64,000 bases of DNA from an uncultured Lachnospiraceae bacterium (GCA_902793335.1 CADBCZ010000005.1:1-64000), one strand, 5' to 3'. Counted from the stretch's first letter, positions 7,350 to 17,887 are shown. Translations and numbers: made by a program. The notes: generated by a model from the letters alone, not told the origin.

Positions 7350-8780
7350 TTACAGCAACTCCTTAAGAATCTGGTTAACCATACCAGGATTAGCTTTACC
7401 CTTCATAGCCTTCATGGTCTGACCAACCAGGAATCCGATTGCTTTCTCCTTACCGTTTCTGTAATCCTCAACTGACTGCGGATTATCAGCGATAACCTGC
7501 TCGATTGTTGAACGAAGTGCACCCTCGTCATTGACAGTCTTAAGACCTTTCTCCTCAACGTAACTTTCAGGATCAATGTCATCCTCGAAAATCTTCTCAA
7601 ATACTTCCTTCGCAACTGTTGAGTTGATTGCCTGTGAATCTGTAAGCTTGATAAGCTTTGCAAGGTTTTTTGCAGAAAATGTTATATCATCCGCATCCAT
7701 CTCCTTCTCCTTAAGGATTCTCATAGTCTCAACCATGAGCCAGTTAGAAACCTTCTTCGGATTAGCATCAAGCGCAATCGTCTCCTCGAATATATCCGCA
7801 AGTTTCTTAGTTCCTGTAAGGATATCTGCATCATACTCAGGCAGTCCGTACTCCTCCTGATACCTTGCCTTCTTCTCCTCGCGAAATTCCGGCTGTTTTG
7901 CTCTTATATCATCAAGCCACTCATCTGAAATGATGATAGGAACAAGGTCCGGATCCGGGAAGTAACGGTAATCCTGTGCATCCTCCTTTGAACGCATAGC
8001 ATATGAATACTCCTTTGTATCATCCCAACGTCTTGTCTCCTGAACGACCTTCTCTCCGGCCTCAAGAATATCTATCTGACGCTCACGCTCATTCTCTATT
8101 GCTCTGGCGATAGCCTTAAATGAGTTAAGATTCTTCATCTCTGTTCTTGTACCAAACTCTTCTGCTCCAACCTCGCGGATAGATAAGTTGACATCCGCAC
8201 GCATTGAGCCCTCATTTAACTTACAATCAGATGCTCCGAGATACTGAATTGTCATGCGAAGCTTATCAAGGTAAGCGATAACCTCCTCAGCACTTCTCAT
8301 ATCAGGTTCTGAAACGATTTCAATGAGAGGCACACCTGAACGGTTGAAATCAACCAAGGAGCTATCTGTATATGGATCATGGATAAGCTTTCCTGCATCC
8401 TCTTCCATATGAATCTCATGGATACCGATCCATTTCTTCTTGCCCTCAACCTCTATCTCAACCTTTCCGTTTCTACAGATCGGATAGTAAAGCTGTGATA
8501 TCTGGTAGTTCTGAGGATTATCCGGATAGAAATAATTCTTTCTGTCAAACTTACAGTTCTGTGTAATAGTACAGTTAGTTGCAAGTCCTACTGCAATTGC
8601 CTTATTAACAACCTCTTTGTTAAGTACAGGAAGTGAACCCGGCATACCTGTACAAACCGGACATGTATGTGTGTTAGGTGCTCCACCAAATGCCGTAGAG
8701 CAACCACAGAATATCTTTGTCTTTGTAGCGAGCTCAACATGGACCTCAAGACCGATTACTGTTTCATATGCTTTTGCCAT
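7350..8780 (-). CDS. gatB: Asp-tRNA(Asn)/Glu-tRNA(Gln) amidotransferase subunit B
   Basis: About 476 residues, full length for GatB. The N-terminal cradle domain shows ETVIGLEVHVELATKTKIFC, CSTAFGGAPNTHTCPVCTG and DRKNYFYPDNPQNYQISQ, all hallmark motifs, with four Cys of the zinc-binding region. The C-terminal tRNA-binding YqeY-like domain ends LVGQTMKAMKGKANPGMVNQ. GatB phosphorylates the mischarged Glu or Asp on the tRNA and passes it ammonia from GatA. The ATG at 8780 has GGGGTGAG upstream (an in-frame GTG at 8786 is less likely). Order gatC-gatA-gatB, nearly touching, is one operon. Confidence 0.95.
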   Translation of the reverse strand: MAKAYETVIGLEVHVELATKTKIFCGCSTAFGGAPNTHTCPVCTGMPGSLPVLNKEVVNKAIAVGLATNCTITQNCKFDRKNYFYPDNPQNYQISQLYYPICRNGKVEIEVEGKKKWIGIHEIHMEEDAGKLIHDPYTDSSLVDFNRSGVPLIEIVSEPDMRSAEEVIAYLDKLRMTIQYLGASDCKLNEGSMRADVNLSIREVGAEEFGTRTEMKNLNSFKAIARAIENERERQIDILEAGEKVVQETRRWDDTKEYSYAMRSKEDAQDYRYFPDPDLVPIIISDEWLDDIRAKQPEFREEKKARYQEEYGLPEYDADILTGTKKLADIFEETIALDANPKKVSNWLMVETMRILKEKEMDADDITFSAKNLAKLIKLTDSQAINSTVAKEVFEKIFEDDIDPESYVEEKGLKTVNDEGALRSTIEQVIADNPQSVEDYRNGKEKAIGFLVGQTMKAMKGKANPGMVNQILKELL

Positions 8781-8782
8781 GA

Positions 8783-10252
8783 TCACTCACCCCTTTCTAC
8801 TGCATAAGCAGGACGTTTATATTCGCTTGTCTGCTCAAATGCATAAGCTGCCCTGATAATTGTTTTCTCGTCAAAATGCTTTCCAAGTAACTGAAGCCCT
8901 ATCGGAAGTCCGTTTTTGTCATAACCGCATGGAAGTGATATTCCCGGAAGTCCTGCAAGGTTAACTGAAACCGTATATATATCTCCAAGATACATCTTGA
9001 TCGGATCCGATAAAGACTCACCAAGCTTTAATGCTGTTGTAGGCGCAACAGGACCAAGTATTACATCATACTTTTCAAATGCCTTGTCAAATGCCTTCTT
9101 GATAAGAGCTTTGGTTCTTAACGCCTTCATGTAATATGCATCAAAATATCCTGATGAAAGAACAAATGAGCCAAGCATTATTCTTCTCTTAACCTCAGGT
9201 CCAAATCCCTCTGATCTTGTCTTCTTGTACATGTTGTGAAGATCTGAAAACTCCTCTGTTCTGTATCCGTACTTAACACCATCAAATCTCTCAAGGTTTG
9301 AACTTGCCTCTGCTGAAGCGATTATGTAATAAGCAGGGATTGCATATTCAACAAGCGAAAGATCAAATTCCTCTACAATCGCACCCTTTGCTTCAAGAGC
9401 TTTTGCAGCTGCAAGAACACTTTCCTTAACCTCAGGATCTAAACCTTCACCGAGATAATCCTTAGGAATTCCTATCTTCAATCCCTTGACATCATCAACA
9501 AGTGCTGCGGTAAAATCATCTCCCGCTTCTTTAACCGATGTTGAATCCTTATCATCTTTGCCACATATTGCTTCAAGGATTGTCGCACAGTCTGTAACGT
9601 CTTTTGCAAGAGGTCCAATCTGATCAAGCGATGAACCATAAGCAATAAGTCCGTAACGGGATACTCTTCCATAGGTTGGCTTGATTCCTACAACCCCACA
9701 GAAACCTGCAGGCTGTCTGATACTTCCACCTGTATCTGAACCAAGTGCGAATGGTACTTCCTCTGCTGCAACCGCTGCTGCGGAACCACCTGAAGATCCT
9801 CCCGGAACTCTGTCTAAATCCCATGGATTCTTAGTCTCACCATAAAATGATGTCTCAGTTGTTGAACCCATTGCAAACTCATCCATGTTAGCCTTGCCAA
9901 CTATAACCGCACCTGCATCTATAAGCTTCTGAACCGCTGTTGCGGTATAGGTCGGAACAAAATTTGAAAGAATCTTTGACGAACATGTTGTAAGCATTCC
10001 CTCAACACACATGTTATCTTTGATTGCTACAGGAACACCTGCAAGAGGTCCTGTGTACTTTCCTTCATCAATTCCCTTCTGTACTTCCTCGGCACGTGCA
10101 AGGGCGCCCTCTCTGTCTATTGTTACAAATGCATTGATATCCTTTTCCCTTGCTTCCATCGCATCTAAGTATGCAGTGGTAGCTTCTACAACGGATATCT
10201 CGCCTGCTTTTATCTTCTTGCCGAGTTCTACGGCAGTTATGCTAAAATCCAT
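8783..10252 (-). CDS. gatA: Asp-tRNA(Asn)/Glu-tRNA(Gln) amidotransferase subunit A
   Basis: 489 residues, full-length amidase-signature protein. The Ser-cisSer-Lys catalytic triad is visible: Lys in VAIKDNMCVEG (about residue 77), and the serines in PGGSSGGSAAAVAAE and GSDTGGSIRQPAG. GatA releases ammonia from glutamine for amidation of misacylated tRNA with GatB and GatC. The 3' end is 2 bp from the gatB start. Presence of GatCAB implies Gln-tRNA and/or Asn-tRNA is made indirectly, as usual in Clostridia. Confidence 0.95.
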   Translation of the reverse strand: MDFSITAVELGKKIKAGEISVVEATTAYLDAMEAREKDINAFVTIDREGALARAEEVQKGIDEGKYTGPLAGVPVAIKDNMCVEGMLTTCSSKILSNFVPTYTATAVQKLIDAGAVIVGKANMDEFAMGSTTETSFYGETKNPWDLDRVPGGSSGGSAAAVAAEEVPFALGSDTGGSIRQPAGFCGVVGIKPTYGRVSRYGLIAYGSSLDQIGPLAKDVTDCATILEAICGKDDKDSTSVKEAGDDFTAALVDDVKGLKIGIPKDYLGEGLDPEVKESVLAAAKALEAKGAIVEEFDLSLVEYAIPAYYIIASAEASSNLERFDGVKYGYRTEEFSDLHNMYKKTRSEGFGPEVKRRIMLGSFVLSSGYFDAYYMKALRTKALIKKAFDKAFEKYDVILGPVAPTTALKLGESLSDPIKMYLGDIYTVSVNLAGLPGISLPCGYDKNGLPIGLQLLGKHFDEKTIIRAAYAFEQTSEYKRPAYAVERGE

Positions 10253-10276
10253 TACTTTCCCCTTTCCTTATTCCAT

Positions 10277-10564
10277 CTAGTCAAAGGTTCTAGGAACCTT
10301 ATATGCTCCATCTTTCTTTTCCGGTGCGTTAGCAAGCATATTCTCTCTATCATCACCATTAGTCACAACATCTTCACGGAACACATTGTTAACTGAAAAT
10401 GTGTGGCTCATAGGTTCTACGCCTTCGGTATCAAGCTCATTTAACTTACCAACATATTCAAGCATGTTTGTCATGTCCTTCTTTGCCTGCTCCTTCTCCT
10501 CCGGAGAAAGTTCAAGTTTTGCAAGAATACCAACATAATCAATTGTTTCATCTGTTATCTGCAT
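10277..10564 (-). CDS. gatC: Asp-tRNA(Asn)/Glu-tRNA(Gln) amidotransferase subunit C
   Basis: 95 residues, the normal GatC size. [20 protein letters not shown] at the N-terminus and [19 protein letters not shown] are family motifs. GatC is a belt that stabilises the GatAB complex. An AGGAGG ribosome binding site precedes the ATG. The leader (10565-10672) has a TTGTTT/TATTAT promoter-like pair spaced 17 bp on the minus strand and a small AGTCC-GGACT hairpin. Confidence 0.95.
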   Translation of the reverse strand: MQITDETIDYVGILAKLELSPEEKEQAKKDMTNMLEYVGKLNELDTEGVEPMSHTFSVNNVFREDVVTNGDDRENMLANAPEKKDGAYKVPRTFD

Positions 10565-10672
10565 TCATATATCCTCCTGACTTTTCTATTTATATCTATT
10601 CAAGTCCTGCGGGACTAAGATTTCATTAACCCCTATATAATACAATATTTTCAGGAACGAAACAAGAAAAAG

Positions 10673-10885
10673 TTATTTCGTCTCCTCAGGCTGTATTTTT
10701 TCATGAATAATCTCATCCTCCACCTTATTTTCCCACTCTATGCGGGCATCACTCATAGTATTCTCCAGCCCTGTAAGCGCGGCAAACGGAGCAAACTGCG
10801 CCGCCCTTTTCTCAATACTCATCTGCGGGTGCTTGCTTGAAACATGATGTGGAAGATTGATAATATCATCATAATTATTATTCAA
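10673..10885 (-). CDS. Small YolD-like partner of the Y-family polymerase
   Basis: 70 residues containing DIINLPHHVSSKHPQMSIEK and RAAQFAPFAALTGLE, a pattern that in Firmicutes accompanies UvrX/DinB-like polymerases and is usually annotated YolD-like. The function is not settled. Its ATG overlaps the stop of the polymerase gene by 4 bp (ATGA), which shows translational coupling. Confidence 0.7.
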   Translation of the reverse strand: MNNNYDDIINLPHHVSSKHPQMSIEKRAAQFAPFAALTGLENTMSDARIEWENKVEDEIIHEKIQPEETK

Positions 10886-12447
10886 GCTTTGTGCCCTCCT
10901 ATCTGTCTGTTTCTCTCTATCGTCGTTGCTCCATCTTTTAAGTTATATCCCTTAAGTATTGCATTCTTTCCATACTTCTTCTGTATCTTAAGCATTGCCT
11001 CCTGAAGCTTCTTCTCATCCTCTTCAGTCTTACTCTTTGTGCCATCATCCAAAATGTTTTCTCTTATATTTCCATTCCCCTGCACAACATCATCAAAATC
11101 TCCGAACAATGACATCTGTCTGTATTCTTCTTTTTCTTTTGCAACTTTTTGGGGCAACACATTATTAGCCGTCACATATACTCTTCGCACCAGCAGAGAC
11201 GGATCAACAATTCTTCTATACAACTCAATCGTATGGTCTATTATAGTCATCGATGATGAGGTATGCTTGCCCAAATTGACCGTTCCATGAGCATCTTTTG
11301 GAACAGCCCGTCCATATCTATCCGCTTTCACCTCACCCTGATATGTTTTCCTGATTTTTGAATCTGTCAGATTATCTTTATCGAAACAAATGGTAAGTAC
11401 CATCTGATCGGTCACATATCCCTTATCCACAAGGTCAAGCACAAGTAATTCTGTCATCTCCCTGACTATTATCTCTGCTTTTTCATATTCATAAGGCTCT
11501 TTTAAAACCTGTCCCGAACCCATACTGTTACTTTCAGGCTTATATGCTTTGATATGCGCTATCGTGCAGGGTTCGTACCCCCACGCATGGTCAATTAGCA
11601 GCTGCGCATTCACTCCAAACAACTTATATAAAAGCTCCTCATTATAAAAGTCTGAGTCTTTTCCAATAGAACATCTTGCGATATCACCCATGGTATATAT
11701 TCCATGCTTTTCCAACTTTGAAGCATATCCGCGCCCAACTCTCCAAAAATCAGTAAGCGGTCTGTGACTCCAAAGCTTTCTTCTGTATGACATCTCGTCA
11801 AGCTCAGCAATTCTTACACCATTTTCATCTGCCTCTATATGTTTTGCAACTATATCCATTGCTACCTTGGAAAGATACATATTGGTGCCTATTCCGGCGG
11901 TAGCTGTTATCCCCGTTTCTCTATACACATCATTTATCATTGTGATTGCCAACTCTCTCGGTGACTTGTGATACATACCGATATAGTCAGTTGCATCAAT
12001 AAACACCTCGTCAACAGAATATATGTGTATATCCTCCGGTGCAATGTACTTAAGATATATATTGTAAATGTGTGCGCTGTAATCCATATACAATGCCATT
12101 CGCGGAACCGCAGTAATGTAATTAAGTTCAAGTTTGGGATTAGCAGACAATTCAGTCAAGTCAACCGATGCACCTTCAAAAACACCATCATTTAACTTAG
12201 TCTTTCTTGAAGCATTTATCTCACGAACTTTTTGAACCACCTCAAAAAGTCTTGCACGTCCCGATATCCCATATTGTTTGAGAGACGGTGACACTGCAAG
12301 ACATATAGTTTTCTCTGTTCTGCCAGAATCAGCTACAACAAGATTAGTAGTAAGCGGATCAAGACCTCTTTCCCTGCACTCAACCGATGCATAAAATGAT
12401 TTTAAGTCAATCGCAATATATATTCTTTCTTTATCATCTTTAACCAT
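10882..12447 (-). CDS. Y-family DNA polymerase (UmuC/UvrX-like)
   Basis: 521 residues. The N-terminal palm has IYIAIDLKSFYASVECRERG with the first catalytic Asp, and IHIYSVDEVFIDATDYI with the Asp-Glu pair (about residues 145-147). Fingers, a helix-hairpin-helix region (FWRVGRGYASKLEKHGIYTM) and a little-finger domain follow. Y-family polymerases copy damaged DNA. The last 90 residues are charged and probably carry a clamp-binding or regulatory tail (RQMSLFGDFDD resembles a beta-clamp motif). It is coupled to the small gene at 10673. No LexA box was found just upstream. Confidence 0.9.
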   Translation of the reverse strand: MVKDDKERIYIAIDLKSFYASVECRERGLDPLTTNLVVADSGRTEKTICLAVSPSLKQYGISGRARLFEVVQKVREINASRKTKLNDGVFEGASVDLTELSANPKLELNYITAVPRMALYMDYSAHIYNIYLKYIAPEDIHIYSVDEVFIDATDYIGMYHKSPRELAITMINDVYRETGITATAGIGTNMYLSKVAMDIVAKHIEADENGVRIAELDEMSYRRKLWSHRPLTDFWRVGRGYASKLEKHGIYTMGDIARCSIGKDSDFYNEELLYKLFGVNAQLLIDHAWGYEPCTIAHIKAYKPESNSMGSGQVLKEPYEYEKAEIIVREMTELLVLDLVDKGYVTDQMVLTICFDKDNLTDSKIRKTYQGEVKADRYGRAVPKDAHGTVNLGKHTSSSMTIIDHTIELYRRIVDPSLLVRRVYVTANNVLPQKVAKEKEEYRQMSLFGDFDDVVQGNGNIRENILDDGTKSKTEEDEKKLQEAMLKIQKKYGKNAILKGYNLKDGATTIERNRQIGGHKA

Positions 12448-12458
12448 TATTAATCAGC

Positions 12459-13871
12459 CTATAATTCCATTTCATCCATTGAATATGTAATTTTTCCTTC
12501 ACGACCTCTAAACCTTACCTTAACCAGTTCAGAATCTATCTGCTTTTCATTAGTGTCAATGCAAATGATAACTCCCGGATAAAAATGTTTTCCATGTATG
12601 TAGCCTCTGTAATCGTCATATCCATAAAGCGCATCCAATGCATAGAATAACCCCTCTAACTGCTTCTTTTCTGTAAGGAGATTTGCCTTGTTCTGTCTTA
12701 CTATATACAAGAGATTACTCTTTGAGTGATTCTCCTTCGCTTCTTTGTTAAGAATCATTTCCCGTGAAGTAATAGCTTTAAGTTTTACATCTATTTCTGA
12801 AATTAATTTCGGATATTCCAATTTGCGTGATAGAGTCTCGTTGTTTTTTCCTATTGCCAGTCTTGTCTTTATCTTACGATGATTACCAAAAACCTTTCCA
12901 TCTATTCCCTTTGCACAATATATATCCCCTCCGGATACAACCCCGTTTTCATCCTCTATCCTGACCATGCCTCCGGAATAAATGTTGCAGTCTAATATAG
13001 ATTTGGCTGTTATATCACCACCGGTTACCACATGACAATATTGTAGAAATCTGGTTTCTAAATTACCACCGCAAATTAATCTGACCTTATCTTCCCCGAT
13101 TACACCGCCTTTTACAACAATATCATCGCCTGCCATTATACTTGAGCCCTGAACAGTTCCGCTTATATTCACGCTTCCGCTTGCAGTAATCTCAACTCCC
13201 GAGTCAACATCGCCATATATATTAACATCTCCAATAAAATGTATGCTTCCATACGCAACATTTACATTACGGTTGATGTCTAAGACACTCTTAACTTCTA
13301 TCTTGGTAAGTGAAGCTTCTACCTTACCATCTATAAGTGAATAATATGAATAATTCTCCTCATCATACCGACATCCGACAAGTCGTGGAACCGGATAACT
13401 CTTGCCCTGTCTTGGCTTTAACAGATCACCTGTAACGGTAAAACCAAATTTTCCGGGTGTCGCAGGGGTATATACCGCTATAAGTGAACCCTCTGCAACA
13501 GTTCCAACTGTGTTAACACTTGTATAATCAACAGAACCGTCATCCCGGATTCGCGGCTTTCCGGAATTAGAATCTTTCTTATGAAAAAAATATTCAAAAA
13601 ATCCATCAACACCATCCTCAGACGGTGAGCCGGAAGCTACCAGAACCTTCCGGTCATATTCCTGATTAAACAATATATCCATTAAACGCATCTTGTCTAT
13701 TCCGGCCTTAACACCGGCTTCATCAAGAGCTCCCAACACCTCAATCTGTCCATATGCAGGTCTGTTGCCGTTAGGAGTAGGCAAAGTAACGTATGCCTCC
13801 ATCTTGTCACCGGATATTTCTATTTTAATCGGATCAATAATTTCAGTATCAATATCAGCTATATCTGACAT
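12459..13871 (-). CDS. FapA/DUF342 family protein
   Basis: About 470 residues from the ATG with an AGGAGG-like site (13871; the longer frame to 13934 has none). After an N-terminal domain, about residues 190-330 form a repetitive beta-helix with NVAYGSIHFIGDVNIYGDVD, VEITASGSVNISGTVQ and similar Gly-rich turns, the flagellar assembly protein A/bactofilin-like right-handed helix. A coiled-coil stretch follows (about 340-410). DUF342 proteins are linked to cell-surface polymer or motility functions, but the exact role is not known. Adjacent to a diguanylate cyclase gene. Confidence 0.75.
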   Translation of the reverse strand: MSDIADIDTEIIDPIKIEISGDKMEAYVTLPTPNGNRPAYGQIEVLGALDEAGVKAGIDKMRLMDILFNQEYDRKVLVASGSPSEDGVDGFFEYFFHKKDSNSGKPRIRDDGSVDYTSVNTVGTVAEGSLIAVYTPATPGKFGFTVTGDLLKPRQGKSYPVPRLVGCRYDEENYSYYSLIDGKVEASLTKIEVKSVLDINRNVNVAYGSIHFIGDVNIYGDVDSGVEITASGSVNISGTVQGSSIMAGDDIVVKGGVIGEDKVRLICGGNLETRFLQYCHVVTGGDITAKSILDCNIYSGGMVRIEDENGVVSGGDIYCAKGIDGKVFGNHRKIKTRLAIGKNNETLSRKLEYPKLISEIDVKLKAITSREMILNKEAKENHSKSNLLYIVRQNKANLLTEKKQLEGLFYALDALYGYDDYRGYIHGKHFYPGVIICIDTNEKQIDSELVKVRFRGREGKITYSMDEMEL

Positions 13872-13954
13872 AAAACAGAACCTCCGTACAATAATACAGT
13901 AATTATAAAACGTATACATAACATATGCAACCAATATTATTGTTCATAACATTA

Positions 13955-15562
13955 TCAACACTTTGAGCGTTTAAGAAATCTCTTGTTATCATACATATTC
14001 TTATCCGCGCGCTCAAATACTGTAGCCACGCAATCATCATTCTCAGTCTTAGCCATACCACACGCAATAACGATACCACCGGAATGTACTGCTTTGAGGT
14101 TGTGATCATTTATCATTTCAACTAATTCATCAATACTTTCATAGTCTTCACCCTGAACAACTACCGCGAATTCATCACCACCAATTCTAAACACCGGGCT
14201 ATGCTTAAAGGTTTTACAGATTATTCTGCATGCCTCTTTAATATATTCATCACCTGCCTTGTGTCCTGCGGTGTCATTTATCTTCTTCAAATCATTTAAG
14301 TCAAGTATGACAATCGCAAACTGCAACTCTTTATCATCCTTTATCTGACTGTTTACGCGTTCCTCCTCTTCAAGATAAGCATGCTTATTTCTAACCCCGG
14401 TAAGTGCATCAATATTTGCTTTTCTTTGAGCCTGTTTCAGCCGAATCTGGTATTCTTCTTCACGTTTCATATAGTAATCAATATCAACTATTCCAACTAT
14501 GAGTCTGAAACCTTCCTGTTCTTCAACCATAGCCGCTTTAATCTGAACATAATTGGGTTCATTATCCATCATGATTCTATATGTCATTGAAAATACACCG
14601 TTTGTCTCAATTTCCTCAAGAACATTTTTTTCGGTAAATATGTTAATAAACCGTTCCTTATCCTCAGGCGATATCACTTTTAATGCATTTTGACGTGAAG
14701 CTCCAAAAAAATCCACACCTTCTTTTGGCAAACCTAAATCTTTGAATTTATCGTTAGCGTTAAACTCTCTATATTCCCAATTATCAGGATTGATTACATA
14801 AATACAGATAGAATCTCCCGAGAGAGCACTCAGTCGATTATATGTTACACTTTCCTTAACCTTTTCTGCCTCATCCAATGCTTTCAGATACTCTTCTTTC
14901 TCTTCGCTAATTACAAATGCGCGTAACAGACAAGTCCCGAGCATATATGCAATGGAAAAAAGAGGAAGATACGGAAACCAGAGCTGAGCAAAGAGAAATA
15001 CTGCCATAATCACTCCAAAATGCACCACAGTACGGTATCTCTGCAATTTCTTTTCCGACTTGTTCTTTCTTATAATTGATATAAATGCATAAACCGAAAT
15101 TAAGGCAAGCAGCACTATCTGAATTGCCAGGAGAAAATATCTGAATCCCAATGCATGATAAACACATTTCTCATCAACAGTAAAAATAATTGGAACAAAA
15201 ACATTAAGAAAAGATGCAGCCGTTACAAGTATCGCAAATATTCGTCCTGCATACACCAGAAAACGACCAAATATATTGTTTTCTTCAAGATATATAACCA
15301 CATACTGAGTCCAAAATAACACTCCGATACCCATAGCTATAAAATAGATAAATGTATCGGCAAAAAGCATAGTTCTGGACTTTTGAAATTCAAAAATCCC
15401 CCACAGAACATCTGTGACATAATATATAATCACAGAATTCAAAAATTTTTTGTATACCCTCCAGGAAGGCATGCCAAATGAATCATTCATATTTAATAAT
15501 ATATCTTGATTTTCAAGCAATAAAACCAAAACCGCAAGCAGTCCAATTGCTGAATAATACAT
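13955..15562 (-). CDS. Membrane diguanylate cyclase (GGDEF)
   Basis: About 535 residues. Roughly seven hydrophobic segments fill residues 1-220, then a PAS-like region (SALSGDSICIYVINPDNWEY; about 240-360), and a GGDEF domain with FRIGGDEFAVVV. The catalytic signature is intact, so it should make cyclic di-GMP. No RxxD inhibitory site is found five residues before GGDEF. The ATG at 15562 has GGAGG 9 nt upstream. It lies between fapA-like and amylase genes, each with its own signals. Confidence 0.85.
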   Translation of the reverse strand: MYYSAIGLLAVLVLLLENQDILLNMNDSFGMPSWRVYKKFLNSVIIYYVTDVLWGIFEFQKSRTMLFADTFIYFIAMGIGVLFWTQYVVIYLEENNIFGRFLVYAGRIFAILVTAASFLNVFVPIIFTVDEKCVYHALGFRYFLLAIQIVLLALISVYAFISIIRKNKSEKKLQRYRTVVHFGVIMAVFLFAQLWFPYLPLFSIAYMLGTCLLRAFVISEEKEEYLKALDEAEKVKESVTYNRLSALSGDSICIYVINPDNWEYREFNANDKFKDLGLPKEGVDFFGASRQNALKVISPEDKERFINIFTEKNVLEEIETNGVFSMTYRIMMDNEPNYVQIKAAMVEEQEGFRLIVGIVDIDYYMKREEEYQIRLKQAQRKANIDALTGVRNKHAYLEEEERVNSQIKDDKELQFAIVILDLNDLKKINDTAGHKAGDEYIKEACRIICKTFKHSPVFRIGGDEFAVVVQGEDYESIDELVEMINDHNLKAVHSGGIVIACGMAKTENDDCVATVFERADKNMYDNKRFLKRSKC

Positions 15563-15670
15563 ATTAATCAACCTCCAAATTATGAGAATTCCTATATTTC
15601 TTACCCGGCAAATCTCATATATGTATTTTTATTATAGCATGAACTTTGTAATATCGCTATCTTTTAACAA

Positions 15671-15708
15671 AAAAAACCTCCCTGCCTGAAACCAGGCAAG
15701 AAGGTTTT
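15671..15708 (-). terminator. Terminator after the amylase gene
   Basis: On the minus strand the stem TGCCTGgtttCAGGCA with flanking AAAACCT/AGGTTTT pairing is followed by TTTTTT and lies 31 bp after the amylase stop. Confidence 0.8.
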
Positions 15709-15738
15709 ATCAATGGAGGCATATATTAGAATTGGGTG

Positions 15739-17784
15739 TTAGAAATCAAACTCATAATTCATATCCTGCTCTCCGACGTTGATAACCTTGTTATCTCCGC
15801 CTTCCCATTGTACATTTCCGTTACCATCTTTCTTGATAGCCTTAAACTCAATTGTTGAATTCTTTGGAAGCTCCACTGTAACTTCCCATGTAGGATAATC
15901 AGGGCATATTGCTTTTACTGTTGCTCCATTTGCATCCCAGTTACCAAGCTCAGGACAGTTACCAACAAGGTATACGTCCTGTCCCCAGTAAGTCTCTGCA
16001 TTTTTAATCTTGAAAGAAACACTAACAGTTTCAACAGGATCATAACTGCCAACAACGTAAATCTTATTTGAGTATTCCGGAACTCTTACATTAATCTTTC
16101 CGTCAGAAGATACCTTCACTTTATCATTCTTATCAAATACATTAACAAGTATAGTTCCCGGTTTGATTGAGCTTTCTTTTCTGATAGACATATTAGCTGA
16201 CTGCTCTTCACCACTGTTGTTAAATGCACAGATTGCTTCGATATCATCAGGATTTGTAACAACCTCACTGTCAGCGTCATCAATTCTTCTTGAGAACGCA
16301 TATAAGTGCTCTGATGTCCACATCTCACGCTGTGTACCATACTGTAATGCAGGATGATCTTTTCTTATGTTATTAAGGTTAGCAATTAACTTGTAAGTAC
16401 TTGTATTAGTGTTGAAATGATCTGCAACTACCTTTCCGTTGAAATCCTTCTCAACCATGTTCCAACGGTTGCATGTATCAGAGATTCCACCGTGAGCTGA
16501 TAATCCCCACTTGTTTCCAAGCTCCTGCTCTGTTCCCTGGAATACTGTTGGGATACCTCTACAAGAATAGATGAATGTAAGAGCATTCTGCATTCTCTTA
16601 ACTCTTGTTCCCTGATCAACATTACCTTCAATAGCAGTTAAGAATCTGTCACGATCATGATTGTCAATAAATGTTACCATGTTATTAACATTCTTGCCAT
16701 AATAACCATCCTGATTAAATACATTCTGAACCGAAAGTGCGCCATTAGATGTATCGTTGAAATTACCACAATTTCCGAAATCATTGACAACAGCCTGGAA
16801 AAGAGGGAAGTCAAGCATGCCGTCTTCACCCTTGTCTCCCACCCACTGAGAAACAAAACCGGGTCTCATATCAAAGTTCTCACCAAATGATGTAACACCA
16901 AGATATTCCTGAAGTTCGTGAATATCTGATACTTTCATACATTTAGCAGCATCAACTCTTACAGCATCAGCATTAGTAAGATCAACAAAGTGCTTAATAG
17001 CTTTAAAAATAGCTTTCTTAGCCTCCGGATTATCTAACTCAAGATCATCGATACCACCCATATCATGGTCTTCTGCATTATTAGGATCTTCATAGTTAGT
17101 AATATTACCCTTGTTATGATACCAGCTCATCTGATCAAAAGGTGCCGCCGGTTTAATCTCTGTGCCGTCTTTTAACTTTGCATTACCGTTATAGTAATGA
17201 GGATTGTGTGGATTATTGTCAGGATCATCAATCTGAATAAAATCTCCAAGATGATTAGGAACCACATCAAGAATTATCTTGATTCCTTTTTCATGACACT
17301 TATCTGCTAGTTCTTTAAGTTTTGCTTCAGAGGCAGCAGGATCCTCACATCCAAAATATCTGCTTGCTCTATTAGGATCATATGCGTTGTATCCATGATA
17401 TGCTGTTGGCCACTGCTTGCCAGTACCATCAGGCATTCCCCATAACTGTGGATCAGAAACTGGGCTGATCCAGATTGCTGTATAACCCATACCCTTGATA
17501 TAATCAAGTTTATCAATAATTCCCTGCCAATCTCCACCGTGCATATATCTGAAGTCTTCCTCTTCCCATTCAGTGTTTCGGAAAGCTTCTCCTTTTGCAT
17601 TGTTGCTTGGATCTCCATCATAGAATCTATCTACCATGATCTGATAGATACTTTCCCCCTGAAGGCTTCCATGGTAGTTTCCATTGGATTTCTTTGCTGC
17701 ATTAACGTTAACCGGGCTTACATATAAGCCACTTGCAATTGTGCTCACTGTCAAGAGTGCTGCCAAACATTTTTTAAGTCTCAT
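15739..17784 (-). CDS. Secreted GH13 alpha-amylase with CBM20 starch-binding domain
   Basis: 681 residues from the ATG at 17784 (AAGGAG 5 nt upstream; the open frame extends to 17847 without support). A Sec signal peptide ends near VNA (about residue 30). The GH13 barrel resembles the CGTase-like branch (ESIYQIMVDRFYDGD) with catalytic Asp about 278 in ADAVRVDAAK, Glu about 302 in TSFGENFD and Asp about 377 in TFIDNHDRDRF. After domain C, a CBM20 domain (about 585-681; YLVGNCPELGNWD) binds granular starch. The TIG domain found in true CGTases seems absent, favouring alpha-amylase. Upstream lies a cre-like site. Confidence 0.9.
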   Translation of the reverse strand: MRLKKCLAALLTVSTIASGLYVSPVNVNAAKKSNGNYHGSLQGESIYQIMVDRFYDGDPSNNAKGEAFRNTEWEEEDFRYMHGGDWQGIIDKLDYIKGMGYTAIWISPVSDPQLWGMPDGTGKQWPTAYHGYNAYDPNRASRYFGCEDPAASEAKLKELADKCHEKGIKIILDVVPNHLGDFIQIDDPDNNPHNPHYYNGNAKLKDGTEIKPAAPFDQMSWYHNKGNITNYEDPNNAEDHDMGGIDDLELDNPEAKKAIFKAIKHFVDLTNADAVRVDAAKCMKVSDIHELQEYLGVTSFGENFDMRPGFVSQWVGDKGEDGMLDFPLFQAVVNDFGNCGNFNDTSNGALSVQNVFNQDGYYGKNVNNMVTFIDNHDRDRFLTAIEGNVDQGTRVKRMQNALTFIYSCRGIPTVFQGTEQELGNKWGLSAHGGISDTCNRWNMVEKDFNGKVVADHFNTNTSTYKLIANLNNIRKDHPALQYGTQREMWTSEHLYAFSRRIDDADSEVVTNPDDIEAICAFNNSGEEQSANMSIRKESSIKPGTILVNVFDKNDKVKVSSDGKINVRVPEYSNKIYVVGSYDPVETVSVSFKIKNAETYWGQDVYLVGNCPELGNWDANGATVKAICPDYPTWEVTVELPKNSTIEFKAIKKDGNGNVQWEGGDNKVINVGEQDMNYEFDF

Positions 17785-17887
17785 GTCTTCTCCTTTTCTA
17801 CTAAGTAAGTATACATTATATTTTGCGCTGGGTACCCCGGTAGACATATTATTTCATGTTATTGGCAAACGGTCAACGAAAAGTAGC